Assembly: GCF_031581025.1 (NCBI RefSeq)
Contig: NZ_JAVLCA010000038.1
Origin: Salibaculum sp031581025
Lineage (GTDB): Bacteria > Pseudomonadota > Alphaproteobacteria > Rhodobacterales > Rhodobacteraceae
Direction: 5' to 3' (one strand)
DNA: 25,304 bases
The notes beneath the pieces were generated by a model. That model was not told the DNA's origin. It saw only the letters and a program-made list of their open reading frames with translations, and did no database searches. Below are positions 1-8,698 of this stretch, piece after piece. Every line of letters begins with the position of its first letter. The stretch's first letter is position 1. A program made the translations under genes and the position numbers.

Positions 1-50
1 GAACCGCCAGGGGTGACTGGACCTGATCGCGCAGCGCCCCCCGCGCGGTG

Positions 51-3000
51 CTAGTCCTGCTGGGCGACGGCGGCGAGTAGCGCCGCGTTGCCGCCCGCCG
101 CCGTGGTGTCGATGCAGACGTGGCGTTCGTGCAGCACCTGGGCGGCATCGGGCTGGGCCGTGATCAATGCAACGATCGGGCCCTCGCGTTCGGCCAGCGC
201 GGCCTCGTAGGCGCGGCCGGTCGCGTCATCGCCCCACCAGATCACCGCCTGCGCGGGTAGATCCGCAAGCGCCTCTGGCGGGACCGCGCCCGCGGCCTCG
301 ACCGGCACCCCGCCGTGCGCGCGGACCGCCTCGGCCTGCGCCCGGGCCGCCTGCGCCCCGGGGCCGAGGCAGAGGACCGGCCCGAGCGCCACGTCCGACA
401 GGCGGTTGGATTCTCCGGTGGGGCCGGGCAGATCGACGGGTGTCCCCGGCGCGCCGGCTGGGGCCGCGGCAAGGGATCTGCGCAGGTTGCACAGGTCGGC
501 CGGGCCATCCCATGCGCCTGCAACGCCCGCGGGGGCGGGCGACAGGAACCGGGGCAGGTAATGTGGCCCGCCCGCCTTCGGCCCGGTGCCCGACAGCCCC
601 TCGCCGCCAAAGGGCTGGCTGCCCACCACGGCGCCGATCTGGTTGCGATTGACGTAGATGTTGCCGACGCGCATGGCCTCGACGATCTCTTGCACGCGGT
701 CGTCGATGCGGGTGTGCAATCCGAAGGTCAGCCCATAGCCGGTGGCGTTGATTTGCTTCAGCACCTCGGGCAGGTCCTCGGCGTCGAATCCCGCCACATG
801 CAGGACAGGGCCGAAGATCTCGCGCTCCAGCGCGGCGATGCCGTCGATCTCGATCAGGGTGGGGGGCACGAAGGTGCCGTCCCGGGGCGTGGCCAGTTCG
901 TGCAGCACGCGGCCTTCGGCGCGGGCCGTGTCGACGTGATCGACGATGGTCTGGCGCGCGGCGTCGTCTATCACCGGGCCCACGTCCGTGGACAGGTGCC
1001 AGGGGTCGCCCAGGCGCAGCTCGTCCATCGCGCCTTTCAGCATGGTCAGAACCTTGTCCTTCACGTCATTCTGCACATAGAGGCAGCGCAGCGCCGAGCA
1101 CCGCTGGCCCGCCGACTGGAAGGCGCTTTGTAGGATGTCGCGGATGGCATGTTCGGGCAGGGCGGTGCTGTCCACCACCATGGCGTTGAGCCCGCCGGTC
1201 TCCGCGATCAGCGGCGTGCCGGGGGCGGCGTTGTCAGCCATGGCGCGGCGGATGATCAGCGCGGTCTCGGTCGAGCCGGTGAAGGCCACGCCGTTGATGC
1301 GACTGTCAGAGGTCAGCGCTGCGCCCACCTGCCCGGCGCCGGGCAGCAGTTGCAGCGCGCCGGTGGGCACGCCGGCCGCATGCATAAGCTGCGCCGCGCG
1401 ATGGGCCAGCAGGCAGGTCTGTTCCGCCGGTTTCGCCAGCACCGCGTTGCCCGCGGCCAGCGCCGCCGCGATCTGGCCGGTGAAGATGGCCAGCGGGAAG
1501 TTCCAGGGGCTGATGCAGACCCAGCGCCCGCGCGGGGCCGGGGCCTCGGCCCGGTCGATCTGCCGCGCGTAATAGTGCAGGAAATCCACCGCCTCGCGCA
1601 CCTCGCCCACGGCATCCAGCAGCGACTTGCCCGCCTCGCGGTGCAGAATCGCAAAGAGCTCTTCCGCGTTCTCCTCATAAGCGGCGGCGACCCCGCGCAG
1701 GGTCTCGGCGCGGGTTGTCGCAGAGGCATCCCAGGGCCGGGCGACCTCCAGCGCGGTGGCCACCGCCTCGGGGGTGGCATCGGTGACCTGGCCCACCGTA
1801 TCCCCCGGCAGGGCGGGGTTGATGATGCGGCGCGCCTGCGCCTCCGCGCTTGTCTGCCCCGATGACGCCAACAGCGGCGCGGCCTGCCACCGGGTGTTGC
1901 GATGCGGGTCGCGGCGCGCGTCGATCTCTGCCAGGGTCGGGCGATAGGTCAGGTCCCAGCCCTTGGAATTGGCGCGATCGGGCGCGAAAAGCGTCGGCCC
2001 CGTGGCCAGCGGATACCGGCTTTCCAGATCCGCGAAGGGGTCGGCGGCGACCTCTTCCGCGGGCACGTCCTCGTCCACGATCTGGTTGACGAAACTGGAA
2101 TTGGCGCCGTTCTCCAGCAGGCGGCGCACGAGATAGGCCAGCAGGTCGGCGTGCGCGCCGACCGGGGCATAGATGCGGCAGCGGGTGCCGTGATCGGCCA
2201 TGACGATCTTGTGCAGCTCTTCGCCCATCCCGTGCAGGCGCTGGAACTCGAAGGCGTCCTTGGCCACGCCCATGCGGTCGGCCATGTGCAGCACGGCATG
2301 GACCGTATGCGCGTTGTGGGTGGCGAACTGCGGATAGATCACGTCGGTCATGCCCAGCATCTTGCGGGCATTGGCGATATAGCTGATATCCGTCGCGGAT
2401 TTCGAGGTGAAGACGGGAAACCCCTCCAGCCCCATGACCTGCGCGCGCTTGATCTCGGCGTCCCAGTAGGCGCCCTTGACCAGCCGCACCATGAAGCGCT
2501 GGCCGGTGCGATGGCCCAGGTCATGCAGCCAGTCCAGCACCTGGCCCGCGCGCTGCCCGTAGGCTTGCACGACCACGCCGAAGCCGTCCCAGCCCGCCAG
2601 CGCGGGGTCGCTGGCCACCGCCTCGATCACGTCGAGCGAGAGCGACAGGCGGTCGGCCTCTTCGGCGTCGATGTTGAAGCCCTGCCCGGCGGATTTCGCC
2701 AGCAGGGCGAGCGACCGCAGCCGCGGCACCAGTTCGTCCATCACCCGGTCGCGCTGGGCCTCTTCATAGCGGGCGTGCAGCGCGGACAGCTTGACCGATA
2801 TGCCGGGGTTGCCCGTGACATCATCGGATGTGCAGGCCGCGGCGATAGCGCTGATGGCGCGCGAATAGGACAGGTGGAAATGGCGCGCGTCGGCATCCGT
2901 CCGCGCGGCCTCGCCCAGCATGTCGTAGGAATAGGTAAAGCCGATCTTCTCCATCCCGGCGGCGCGTTTCATGGCGGCCTGGATGTCCTCGCCCAGCACG

Positions 3001-3518
3001 AACTGGCGGCCCATCTCGCGCATGGCGCGGCCCACGGCCGAGCGGATCACAGGCTCGCCCAGCCGCTTGATGGCGCCGCGCAGATGGCCGGCAGGGCCCG
3101 GTTTCCGGTCGGCCAGCACCTTGCCCGTCAGCATCAGCCCCCACGTCGAGGCATTGACCAGCGACGAGGCTGAATGCCCGAGGTGCTTGCCCCAGTCGCT
3201 GGGGGCGATCTTGTCCTCGATCAGGGCGTCGATGGTCTCGGCGTCGGGCACACGCAGCAGGGCCTCGGCCAGGCACATCAGGGCGATGCCCTCTTCGGTG
3301 GACAGGCCGTATTCGGCCAGGAAAACCTCCATCAGCCCGGGCGAGGCCGCGCCGCGAATCCGCCGCACCAGGTCGGCGGCGCCGGCGCTGATCGCGGTGC
3401 GGGCCGCCGGGTCCAGGTCCGCCCGGGCGACGAGGTCGCGCATCATGGCGGCCTCGTCGGCCAGGTAATGCGCGTCTATGGCCTGGCGCAGGTCGGTCGG
3501 TGTGGTCATGTCGGTCAT
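51..3518 (-). CDS. putA: Bifunctional proline dehydrogenase / L-glutamate gamma-semialdehyde dehydrogenase PutA
   Basis: Oxidises proline to P5C with FAD and then to glutamate with NAD+. The protein is 1155 residues from the ATG at 3518. The N-terminal helical and TIM-barrel proline dehydrogenase part includes RLVKGAYWD. The aldehyde dehydrogenase part shows ISPWNFPLAIF, AETGGLNAM (catalytic Glu region) and SAGQRCSALR (catalytic Cys). The far C-terminus has HVCIDTTAAGGNAALLA, which resembles the conserved C-terminal motif of long PutAs. There is no N-terminal ribbon-helix-helix DNA-binding domain, so this PutA should not repress itself; the divergent Lrp-type gene takes that role. I chose 3518 because GGGGA lies 6 bases upstream on the minus strand. 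A longer frame to 3608 would run into the divergent promoter. ATG at 3509 is an alternative. Confidence 0.96.
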   Translation of the reverse strand: MTDMTTPTDLRQAIDAHYLADEAAMMRDLVARADLDPAARTAISAGAADLVRRIRGAASPGLMEVFLAEYGLSTEEGIALMCLAEALLRVPDAETIDALIEDKIAPSDWGKHLGHSASSLVNASTWGLMLTGKVLADRKPGPAGHLRGAIKRLGEPVIRSAVGRAMREMGRQFVLGEDIQAAMKRAAGMEKIGFTYSYDMLGEAARTDADARHFHLSYSRAISAIAAACTSDDVTGNPGISVKLSALHARYEEAQRDRVMDELVPRLRSLALLAKSAGQGFNIDAEEADRLSLSLDVIEAVASDPALAGWDGFGVVVQAYGQRAGQVLDWLHDLGHRTGQRFMVRLVKGAYWDAEIKRAQVMGLEGFPVFTSKSATDISYIANARKMLGMTDVIYPQFATHNAHTVHAVLHMADRMGVAKDAFEFQRLHGMGEELHKIVMADHGTRCRIYAPVGAHADLLAYLVRRLLENGANSSFVNQIVDEDVPAEEVAADPFADLESRYPLATGPTLFAPDRANSKGWDLTYRPTLAEIDARRDPHRNTRWQAAPLLASSGQTSAEAQARRIINPALPGDTVGQVTDATPEAVATALEVARPWDASATTRAETLRGVAAAYEENAEELFAILHREAGKSLLDAVGEVREAVDFLHYYARQIDRAEAPAPRGRWVCISPWNFPLAIFTGQIAAALAAGNAVLAKPAEQTCLLAHRAAQLMHAAGVPTGALQLLPGAGQVGAALTSDSRINGVAFTGSTETALIIRRAMADNAAPGTPLIAETGGLNAMVVDSTALPEHAIRDILQSAFQSAGQRCSALRCLYVQNDVKDKVLTMLKGAMDELRLGDPWHLSTDVGPVIDDAARQTIVDHVDTARAEGRVLHELATPRDGTFVPPTLIEIDGIAALEREIFGPVLHVAGFDAEDLPEVLKQINATGYGLTFGLHTRIDDRVQEIVEAMRVGNIYVNRNQIGAVVGSQPFGGEGLSGTGPKAGGPHYLPRFLSPAPAGVAGAWDGPADLCNLRRSLAAAPAGAPGTPVDLPGPTGESNRLSDVALGPVLCLGPGAQAARAQAEAVRAHGGVPVEAAGAVPPEALADLPAQAVIWWGDDATGRAYEAALAEREGPIVALITAQPDAAQVLHERHVCIDTTAAGGNAALLAAVAQQD

Positions 3519-3563
3519 GGCAGATCCCCGAGGTACCGAATTCATTTGTTCCAGAATACACCG

Positions 3564-3592
3564 TTGCGGCCAGTCAGTCTGACCTCTATAGT
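3564..3592 (+). promoter_or_regulatory. Putative sigma70 promoter of putR with an internal palindrome
   Basis: TTGCGG (3564-3569), a 17-base spacer and TATAGT (3587-3592) form a good -10 and a weak -35, with an expected start near 3599. The spacer contains the perfect palindrome GTCAG-T-CTGAC (3573-3583). Its position would allow PutR to regulate its own gene and the divergent putA. The promoter call rests on visible matches; the operator role is inference. Confidence 0.5.
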
Positions 3593-3632
3593 GTCGATAT
3601 ACAGTCAAAAAGCCTGAAAAATGGGGCGTAAA

Positions 3633-4115
3633 ATGACCGATCGATCTTCAGACCTGGATGCCTTCGACCGCCGGATTCTCGACGTGATCGCGGTGGACGG
3701 CCGGATCAGTGTAACGGAACTGGCCCGCCGCATCGGCCTGTCCAAATCCCCCACCCAGGCGCGCCTGAAACGGCTGGAGGAAACCGGCGTCGTGCGTGGC
3801 TACCGGGCCCTGTTCGACCCGATCCGCCTTGGACGTGACCATGTCGCCTTTGTCGAAGTCAAGCTTTCCGACACCCGCGAGGCGGCGCTCGCGGCCTTCA
3901 ACGACGCGGTCACGCGGGTGCCCGAGATCGAGCAATGCCACCTGATCGCGGGGGCCTTCGACTATCTTTTGAAGGTGCGGACCTCCTCGATGGGGGCCTA
4001 CCGGATGGTGCTGGCCGACAGTATCTCGACCCTGCCGCATGTGGCGAATACCTCCACCTATGTGGCGATGCAGGCGGTCAAGGAAGAAGGTGTGACCACC
4101 GTCGCGCAGGCGTGA
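3633..4115 (+). CDS. putR: Lrp/AsnC-family transcriptional regulator, probable PutR
   Basis: Predicted proline-responsive regulator of putA, 160 residues, the usual size of an Lrp/AsnC protein. The N-terminus (about 8-60) is a winged helix-turn-helix: LDAFDRRILDVIAVDGRISV, then TELARRIGLSKSPTQARLKR. The C-terminal RAM/ligand domain follows, with HLIAGAFDYLLKVRT matching the family pattern G.yDyll.v. Divergent placement beside putA is the arrangement known for PutR, the putA activator of Rhodobacter capsulatus. I chose ATG 3633 because GGGG at 3623-3626 sits 6 bases upstream; an in-frame ATG at 3621 lacks a site. The specific PutR name is inferred from context. Confidence 0.85.
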   Translation: MTDRSSDLDAFDRRILDVIAVDGRISVTELARRIGLSKSPTQARLKRLEETGVVRGYRALFDPIRLGRDHVAFVEVKLSDTREAALAAFNDAVTRVPEIEQCHLIAGAFDYLLKVRTSSMGAYRMVLADSISTLPHVANTSTYVAMQAVKEEGVTTVAQA

Positions 4116-4151
4116 CTTGACCCGGCGTCAGGCCGCGCCATCCTTCAGGAC

Positions 4152-4688
4152 ATGAAATTTCTGTTGCCTTTCGCCCTGATCGCGGGCCCCGCCCTGGCCG
4201 AGTGTCCCGCTCCGCCGGATCATTCCGCGGCCATCGACGACGCCCTGGCGCAATTGCAGGCCAGCGGCAACGAACTGGAAGCCCGAGACCATAACGCCAC
4301 GCTCTGGGAGCTTTGGCTCGATGCCCCGGACGCGCGCGCCCAGGCTCTGCTGGACGAGGGCATGGCGCGGCGCGAGAGCCAGAATTTCCTCGGCGCCATC
4401 GAGGTGCTGACGCGTCTGGTGGATTACTGCCCGACCTATGCCGAAGGCTACAACCAGCGCGCCTTTTCCTATTTCGTGGCGCGAGAGTATGAGAGCGCGG
4501 TGGCGGACCTGGACCGCGCCCTCGACCTGAACCCCCGCCACATCGGGGCGCTGTCGGGCATGGCGCTGGCCCTCATCGAGCTGGACCGCCCGACCGAGGC
4601 GATCCCCTGGCTGCGCCGGGCGGTGGAACTGCACCCCTACCTGGCCGAACGCGCGCTGTTGGAGCGCCTGCCGGGCGAGGATATCTGA
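4152..4688 (+). CDS. Secreted tetratricopeptide-repeat protein of unknown function
   Basis: 178 residues. The N-terminus MKFLLPFALIAGPALAE is a typical Sec signal peptide with probable cleavage after ALA, giving a periplasmic product. Residues from about 70 to 170 hold TPR-type helix pairs: an ALLDEGMARRESQNFLGAIE unit, then YNQRAFSYFVAREYESAVAD and LSGMALALIELDRPTEAIPW, each followed by the usual ALDLNP/AVELHP type ending. TPR domains mediate protein-protein contacts; no enzymatic motif is visible. AGGA lies just upstream of the ATG. It follows putR by 36 bases on the same strand, but nothing ties it to proline metabolism. Confidence 0.85.
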   Translation: MKFLLPFALIAGPALAECPAPPDHSAAIDDALAQLQASGNELEARDHNATLWELWLDAPDARAQALLDEGMARRESQNFLGAIEVLTRLVDYCPTYAEGYNQRAFSYFVAREYESAVADLDRALDLNPRHIGALSGMALALIELDRPTEAIPWLRRAVELHPYLAERALLERLPGEDI

Positions 4689-4863
4689 CGGGGCTACAAA
4701 GGCTGCCATGACCCCTGACGCGGGCGACGCGCCCTGATACTGGGTGGGCTGTCAGACACGGCGGCACGGAATCCCGGTGTCCCGACCATAAACCGCATTG
4801 TTGCCAGGGCGTCGGGGCGATAGGCAAAACCTCGGGGCCGGAACCGGTCCCCGGTCGCGCCGT

Positions 4864-4948
4864 GCGGGCGTGGTGGAACGGTAGACACAAGCGACTTAAA
4901 ATCGCTGGGGCATGGCCCGTGCGGGTTCGACTCCCGCCGCCCGCACCA
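4864..4948 (+). tRNA. tRNA-Leu (anticodon UAA)
   Basis: Acceptor stem GCGGGCG (4864-4870) pairs with CGCCCGC (4938-4944), followed by A and an encoded CCA. The anticodon arm is AGCGA-CTTAAAA-TCGCT with TAA at the anticodon positions. A long variable arm (class II) and a T arm GCGGG-TTCGACT-CCCGC are present. All arms fold, and the anticodon and class II arm agree on leucine. Confidence 0.97.
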
Positions 4949-4995
4949 TGATTCGGCAGGCGGGATCGGGTCGGCCAAAACGCGGGCGCCTGGCT

Positions 4996-5898
4996 CTACG
5001 CCCGCCGAGCCAGCCGCCTGTCGCGTTGCCCCCGCGCCAGCAGCCAAAGGTTGCTGACCACCATGGCCCCCATCACGATCGCGCCGCCCAGCAGGGTCCG
5101 CGGGCCCGGGTCCTCGCCCAGCACCCACCAGACCAGCAGCGGGCCGAAGACGGCCTCGAGCAGCATCAGCAGCCCGACATCGGCGGCCGGCAGGTAGCGC
5201 GGGCCGGTTGTCAGGCAGGCAAAGGCCACGGGCACCACCCAGAGGCCCATCAGCCCCATCCAGATCCTATCGCCCTCGGGGATCATCACCGTCGGCGCCA
5301 GAACGGCGGCTACCATCCCGGCCATCAGCGCGCCTACCCCCATCGCGGGCACCATGGACCGGCCCCTCTGGAACCGCGCGATGGAGAAGGTCACCGCAAT
5401 CGCCATGGCGGCCCAGAGCGCGGCAAGGTCGCCACTGATCCGCCCGCCGCCCGTACCCAGCGATCCGCTGGCGATCACCGCGATCCCCACGAGGGTGGCC
5501 GCGATGGTCAGCACGGTGCGCAGGCCCACGGCCTCTTTCAGGACAAAACGCGCGATCAGGGCCGCGAAGACGGGCGAGGTCGCCAGCAGGAACAATGTGT
5601 TGGCGACCAGCGTATGCGTGGCCGAGTAGACGAAGGCGATATTGCCCGAGCCATAGATCACCGCCATGGCCACATCCGCCCGCGTCGGCCGCAGCAGGGG
5701 CCGCAACCCGCGCCCACGCGTTACCACGGTGATGCCGACCAGCACCGCCGCCCCGCTCAGCGTGCCACGCCAGAAGAGCTGTGCCCAGTGGTCGGCCTCG
5801 ATCAGCCGGATCAACAGCGTGTCGGGCGAGATCACCAGCACCCCGAAGAGGGTGATCAGGAACCCGCGCATATAGGGAGAAAGGCCGGGCGTGGTCAC
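4996..5898 (-). CDS. DMT-superfamily (EamA) transporter
   Basis: 300-residue integral membrane protein with about ten hydrophobic segments arranged as two EamA repeats. The second half of each repeat carries the usual run of small residues and a charged residue before the last helix, as in FVLKEAVGLRTVLTIAATLV and WWVLGEDPGPRTLLGGAIVM. The family exports or imports metabolites, and the substrate cannot be read from sequence. The start is GTG at 5898, overlapping the TGA of the upstream permease (GTGA), so the two are probably translationally coupled. It converges on the tRNA-Leu gene. Confidence 0.9.
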   Translation of the reverse strand: MTTPGLSPYMRGFLITLFGVLVISPDTLLIRLIEADHWAQLFWRGTLSGAAVLVGITVVTRGRGLRPLLRPTRADVAMAVIYGSGNIAFVYSATHTLVANTLFLLATSPVFAALIARFVLKEAVGLRTVLTIAATLVGIAVIASGSLGTGGGRISGDLAALWAAMAIAVTFSIARFQRGRSMVPAMGVGALMAGMVAAVLAPTVMIPEGDRIWMGLMGLWVVPVAFACLTTGPRYLPAADVGLLMLLEAVFGPLLVWWVLGEDPGPRTLLGGAIVMGAMVVSNLWLLARGQRDRRLARRA

Positions 5899-7676
5899 AG
5901 CGGGAACACCCGCGGGATCACGGCCGAGGCCAGCAGGCCGACACTCAGGTTCAGCGGGATGCCCACGCGCAGGAAGTCCGTGAACCTGTAGCCGCCGGGG
6001 CCATAGACCAGCGTGTTGGTCTGATAGCCGATGGGCGTTGCGAAACTGGCCGAGGCGGCCAGCATCACCGCCACCACCAGACCGCGCGGGTCGATCCCCA
6101 TGGTCTGGCCCAGGCCGATGGCGATGGGGGTCACCACCACCGCCACCGCGTTGTTCGAGACCAGTTCGGTCAGAATGCTGGTCAGAAGGTAGACCGCCCA
6201 GACGATCAGGGCGGGCGGGAAAGTCTGCAGGGCGGGCGCAATGGCCGTGACGATCAGTTCCACCGCGCCCGAGGCCTGCAGTGCCGCACCGATGGCCAGC
6301 ATGGCGAAGATCAGCGCCAGCAAGCGGCCTTCAACAAAGGAAAACGCCTCTTCCGCGTCGATACAGCCGGTTACCAGAACCACCGCCACGGCCACCACGG
6401 CCAGCGGCAGGATCGGCGCTACGCCTGCCGCCGCCAGCGCGACGATGGCCAGCAGCGCGCCAACAGCGATGGGGGCATGGCCGCGGCGGAACTCCTTGGC
6501 CGAGGGGGTCGAGACATCGACAAGCTCCTGGTCGTCAGCCAGCCGCTTGATGTCCTCGGGCGCGCCCTCCAGCAGCAGCGTGTCGCCCACGCGCACGGTC
6601 AGGTCGTCCAGCTGCCGGCCGATGTTCTGGCTGCGCCGGTGCACGGCCAGCACATAGACACCATAGCGGCGCCGCAGCCGCAGCGCGCCCAGGCGACGGC
6701 CCACCATCTTGCAGCCCGGAGTGATCAGCGACTCGACCGTCTGGGTCTCGACCGCGCTGACCTGGTCGACCCGGCGCAGGGACTTGTTGCGCTGCAGGCT
6801 GAGCAGTTCGGTCATGGCGGTGCGCAGGACCACCCGGTCGCCCACCTGCAGCTCGACCCCGTCCAGTTCGCGCCGCAGCGAGGTGTCGCCACGGATCACG
6901 TCGATCAGGCGCACGCCATCGCGCTTGAACAGCTGCACGCCCAGGACCTCGCGCCCGATCAGGTTGCTGTCGGGGGGGGTGACCGCCTCGGTGAAGAACC
7001 GCATCTTTGACCGGTCGGACAGCAGGTTGGCCATGCTGTCGCGCTCGGGCAGCAGGCGCGGGGCGATCAGGGTCAGGTAGACCAGTCCCCAGCCCACGAC
7101 CACGAGCGCCACCGGCGTGACCTCGAAGATGCTGAAGGGCGCCAGCCCCTGCGTGCGCGCCACACCGTCGACCAGAAGGTTCGTGGAGGTACCGATCAGC
7201 GTCAGCGTGCCGCCCATGATCGCCGCATAGCTCAGCGGGATCAGCAACTTGGAGGCCGAAAGCCCCAGCGTGCGGGCCAGTTGCACGAAGACCGGGATCA
7301 TGACCACCACCACGGGGGTATTGTTCATGATCGCGCTGGCCACCAGCACGAAGGCGAAGACCAGCACCATGGTCAGGCGCGGGTTGGTGCGCACCCGCCG
7401 GTCCGCCAGCGTGGTCAGCGCGTCCAGCGAGCCAGTCCGCACCAGCGCACCCATGACAAGGAACATCGCCACGATGGTCCAGGGCGCGGGGTTCGACAGC
7501 ACCGCCAGCCCGGCGTCATAGGGCAGCAGACCGGCCACCAGCATCAGCGCGACACCGGCGATGGCCACGACCTCGGTCGGATAGCTCTCGCGCGTGAAAG
7601 CCACGAACATGCCCAGCACGATGGCCAGTGTCAAGAACGCATCGGCGTTCGGGCCCAGGTCCAGGAACTCGATCAT
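5895..7676 (-). CDS. SLC13/DASS-type permease with two cytoplasmic RCK_C (TrkA-C) domains
   Basis: 593 residues. Membrane half 1 (about 10-205) contains IGTSTNLLVDG, and half 2 (about 400-593) contains ATPIGYQTNTLVYGPGGY; these are the paired SNT-type substrate and sodium motifs of divalent anion/sodium symporters. Between them, residues about 228-385 form two RCK_C-like domains (LDGVELQVGDRVVLRT and LDDLTVRVGDTLLLEG are the recognisable cores). This architecture is common for bacterial sulfate, citrate or other anion permeases of the family; the substrate here is unknown. ATG 7676 overlaps the preceding TGA (ATGA), and the 3' end overlaps the DMT gene, so it is the middle gene of a coupled trio. 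Confidence 0.92.
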   Translation of the reverse strand: MIEFLDLGPNADAFLTLAIVLGMFVAFTRESYPTEVVAIAGVALMLVAGLLPYDAGLAVLSNPAPWTIVAMFLVMGALVRTGSLDALTTLADRRVRTNPRLTMVLVFAFVLVASAIMNNTPVVVVMIPVFVQLARTLGLSASKLLIPLSYAAIMGGTLTLIGTSTNLLVDGVARTQGLAPFSIFEVTPVALVVVGWGLVYLTLIAPRLLPERDSMANLLSDRSKMRFFTEAVTPPDSNLIGREVLGVQLFKRDGVRLIDVIRGDTSLRRELDGVELQVGDRVVLRTAMTELLSLQRNKSLRRVDQVSAVETQTVESLITPGCKMVGRRLGALRLRRRYGVYVLAVHRRSQNIGRQLDDLTVRVGDTLLLEGAPEDIKRLADDQELVDVSTPSAKEFRRGHAPIAVGALLAIVALAAAGVAPILPLAVVAVAVVLVTGCIDAEEAFSFVEGRLLALIFAMLAIGAALQASGAVELIVTAIAPALQTFPPALIVWAVYLLTSILTELVSNNAVAVVVTPIAIGLGQTMGIDPRGLVVAVMLAASASFATPIGYQTNTLVYGPGGYRFTDFLRVGIPLNLSVGLLASAVIPRVFPL

Positions 7677-8488
7677 GCCGGGTCCGCGGGCGTCAGCCGT
7701 CCGCCCTCTCGAAAGGGGTCGACCCGGGTGGCCCGGCCCGTCCGGTCGTCGATCTCGACGTAGAGCCCCGAGAGCGTCGCCGCGCCATTCGCAGGCTCGA
7801 ACCGGGCCTTGGGCATGCCGGTCAGAAAGCGCCGCAGCGGTTCCTCCTTCTGCATGCCGATGACACTGTCATAGTCGCCGCACATCCCCGCGTCGGTCTG
7901 ATAGGCCGTGCCGCGCGGCAGGATCGTGGCATCGGCGGTGGGCACATGCGTATGGGTGCCCACAACGACACTGGCGCGCCCGTCGCAGAAGTGGCCCATG
8001 GCCATCTTTTCCGAGGTCGCCTCGCAGTGCATGTCGATCAGCGCGGCATTGACCATGCCACCCGGCGGATGGGCCTTGAGCACCGTCTCGACCGCCGAGA
8101 ACGGATCGTCGAAGGGCCGCTTCATGAAGACCTGGCCGAGAACCTGGGCCACGAGGATCTTGCGCCCGCCCGGCACCTCGAAGACCCGTGCCCCCCGGCC
8201 CGGCGCGCCCTTGGCATAGTTGAGAGGGCGCAGGACGCGCGGCTCGGTCTCGCAGAATTGCAGCATGTCCTTCTGGTCGAAGGCATGATCGCCAAGGGTC
8301 ACGACATCGGCGCCCGCCTCCAGCAACAGCTTTGCATGGTCGGCGGTCAGCCCCATGCCATTCGAGGCATTCTCGCCGTTGACCACGACAAAATCGAGGC
8401 GCAGGCGGTCGCGCACCTCCGGCAGCGTCCCGGTGATGGCCCGGCGCCCGGCCCGGCCCATCACATCGCCAAGAAACAGAACTCTCAT
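7673..8488 (-). CDS. YmdB-family metallophosphoesterase
   Basis: 271 residues, the usual size of the TIGR00282/YmdB family. These are dinuclear-metal phosphodiesterases; Bacillus YmdB hydrolyses cyclic nucleotides. Visible motifs in order are FLGDVMGRAGR (Asp8), VVNGENASNG (Asn37-Asn40), TLGDHAFDQKDM (about 64-75), IDMHCEATSEK and VVGTHTHVPTAD. The classical GNHxWD motif reads GDHAFD here, so the usual Asn metal ligand is Asp. First gene of an overlapping trio with the SLC13 permease (ATGA overlap) and the DMT transporter. The start ATG 8488 places the first metal motif at the very N-terminus as in relatives. Confidence 0.93.
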   Translation of the reverse strand: MRVLFLGDVMGRAGRRAITGTLPEVRDRLRLDFVVVNGENASNGMGLTADHAKLLLEAGADVVTLGDHAFDQKDMLQFCETEPRVLRPLNYAKGAPGRGARVFEVPGGRKILVAQVLGQVFMKRPFDDPFSAVETVLKAHPPGGMVNAALIDMHCEATSEKMAMGHFCDGRASVVVGTHTHVPTADATILPRGTAYQTDAGMCGDYDSVIGMQKEEPLRRFLTGMPKARFEPANGAATLSGLYVEIDDRTGRATRVDPFREGGRLTPADPA

Positions 8489-8595
8489 GGCGCCTTAAGA
8501 CCAAGCCTGCGCGGTAGAGGCAAGCGTTTTCCAGCCGGGTGGCTGCGCCACACAGGTTTGTCTCGGCGTCGGCTGCGCCGCCGCCTGCGCGTTCA

Positions 8596-8660
8596 GGGGG
8601 CTGTCTGCCCCCTCTGCCTGCGGCATTCACCCCCGACGGTATTTGCGACCCAAAGAACGG
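8596..8660 (+). repeat. REP-like intergenic element, copy 1 of an inverted pair
   Basis: Order of parts: hairpin GGGGGC-TGTCT-GCCCCC (8596-8612), small hairpin TGCC-TGC-GGCA, then TTCACCCCCGACGGTATTT and CCAAAGAA. The same order of parts is found on the opposite strand at 8699-8761. It lies in the 280-base gap between the cyclo-ligase stop and the ymdB-like start and is the main content of that gap. Confidence 0.6.
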
Positions 8661-8698
8661 GAAAATCAGAGACCTCGAGGCGATACAGTCGCCCGCGC

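Noticed and set aside
1902..3173. 423-residue plus-strand frame opposite putA
   Set aside because: Shadow of putA; no recognisable domain, and composition is that of antisense high-GC DNA.
4694..5128. 144-residue open frame on the minus strand across the tRNA-Leu gene (contains CGRRESNPHGPCPSDFKSLV)
   Set aside because: This is the familiar false protein produced by translating the antisense of a tRNA-Leu; the tRNA folds perfectly on the plus strand.
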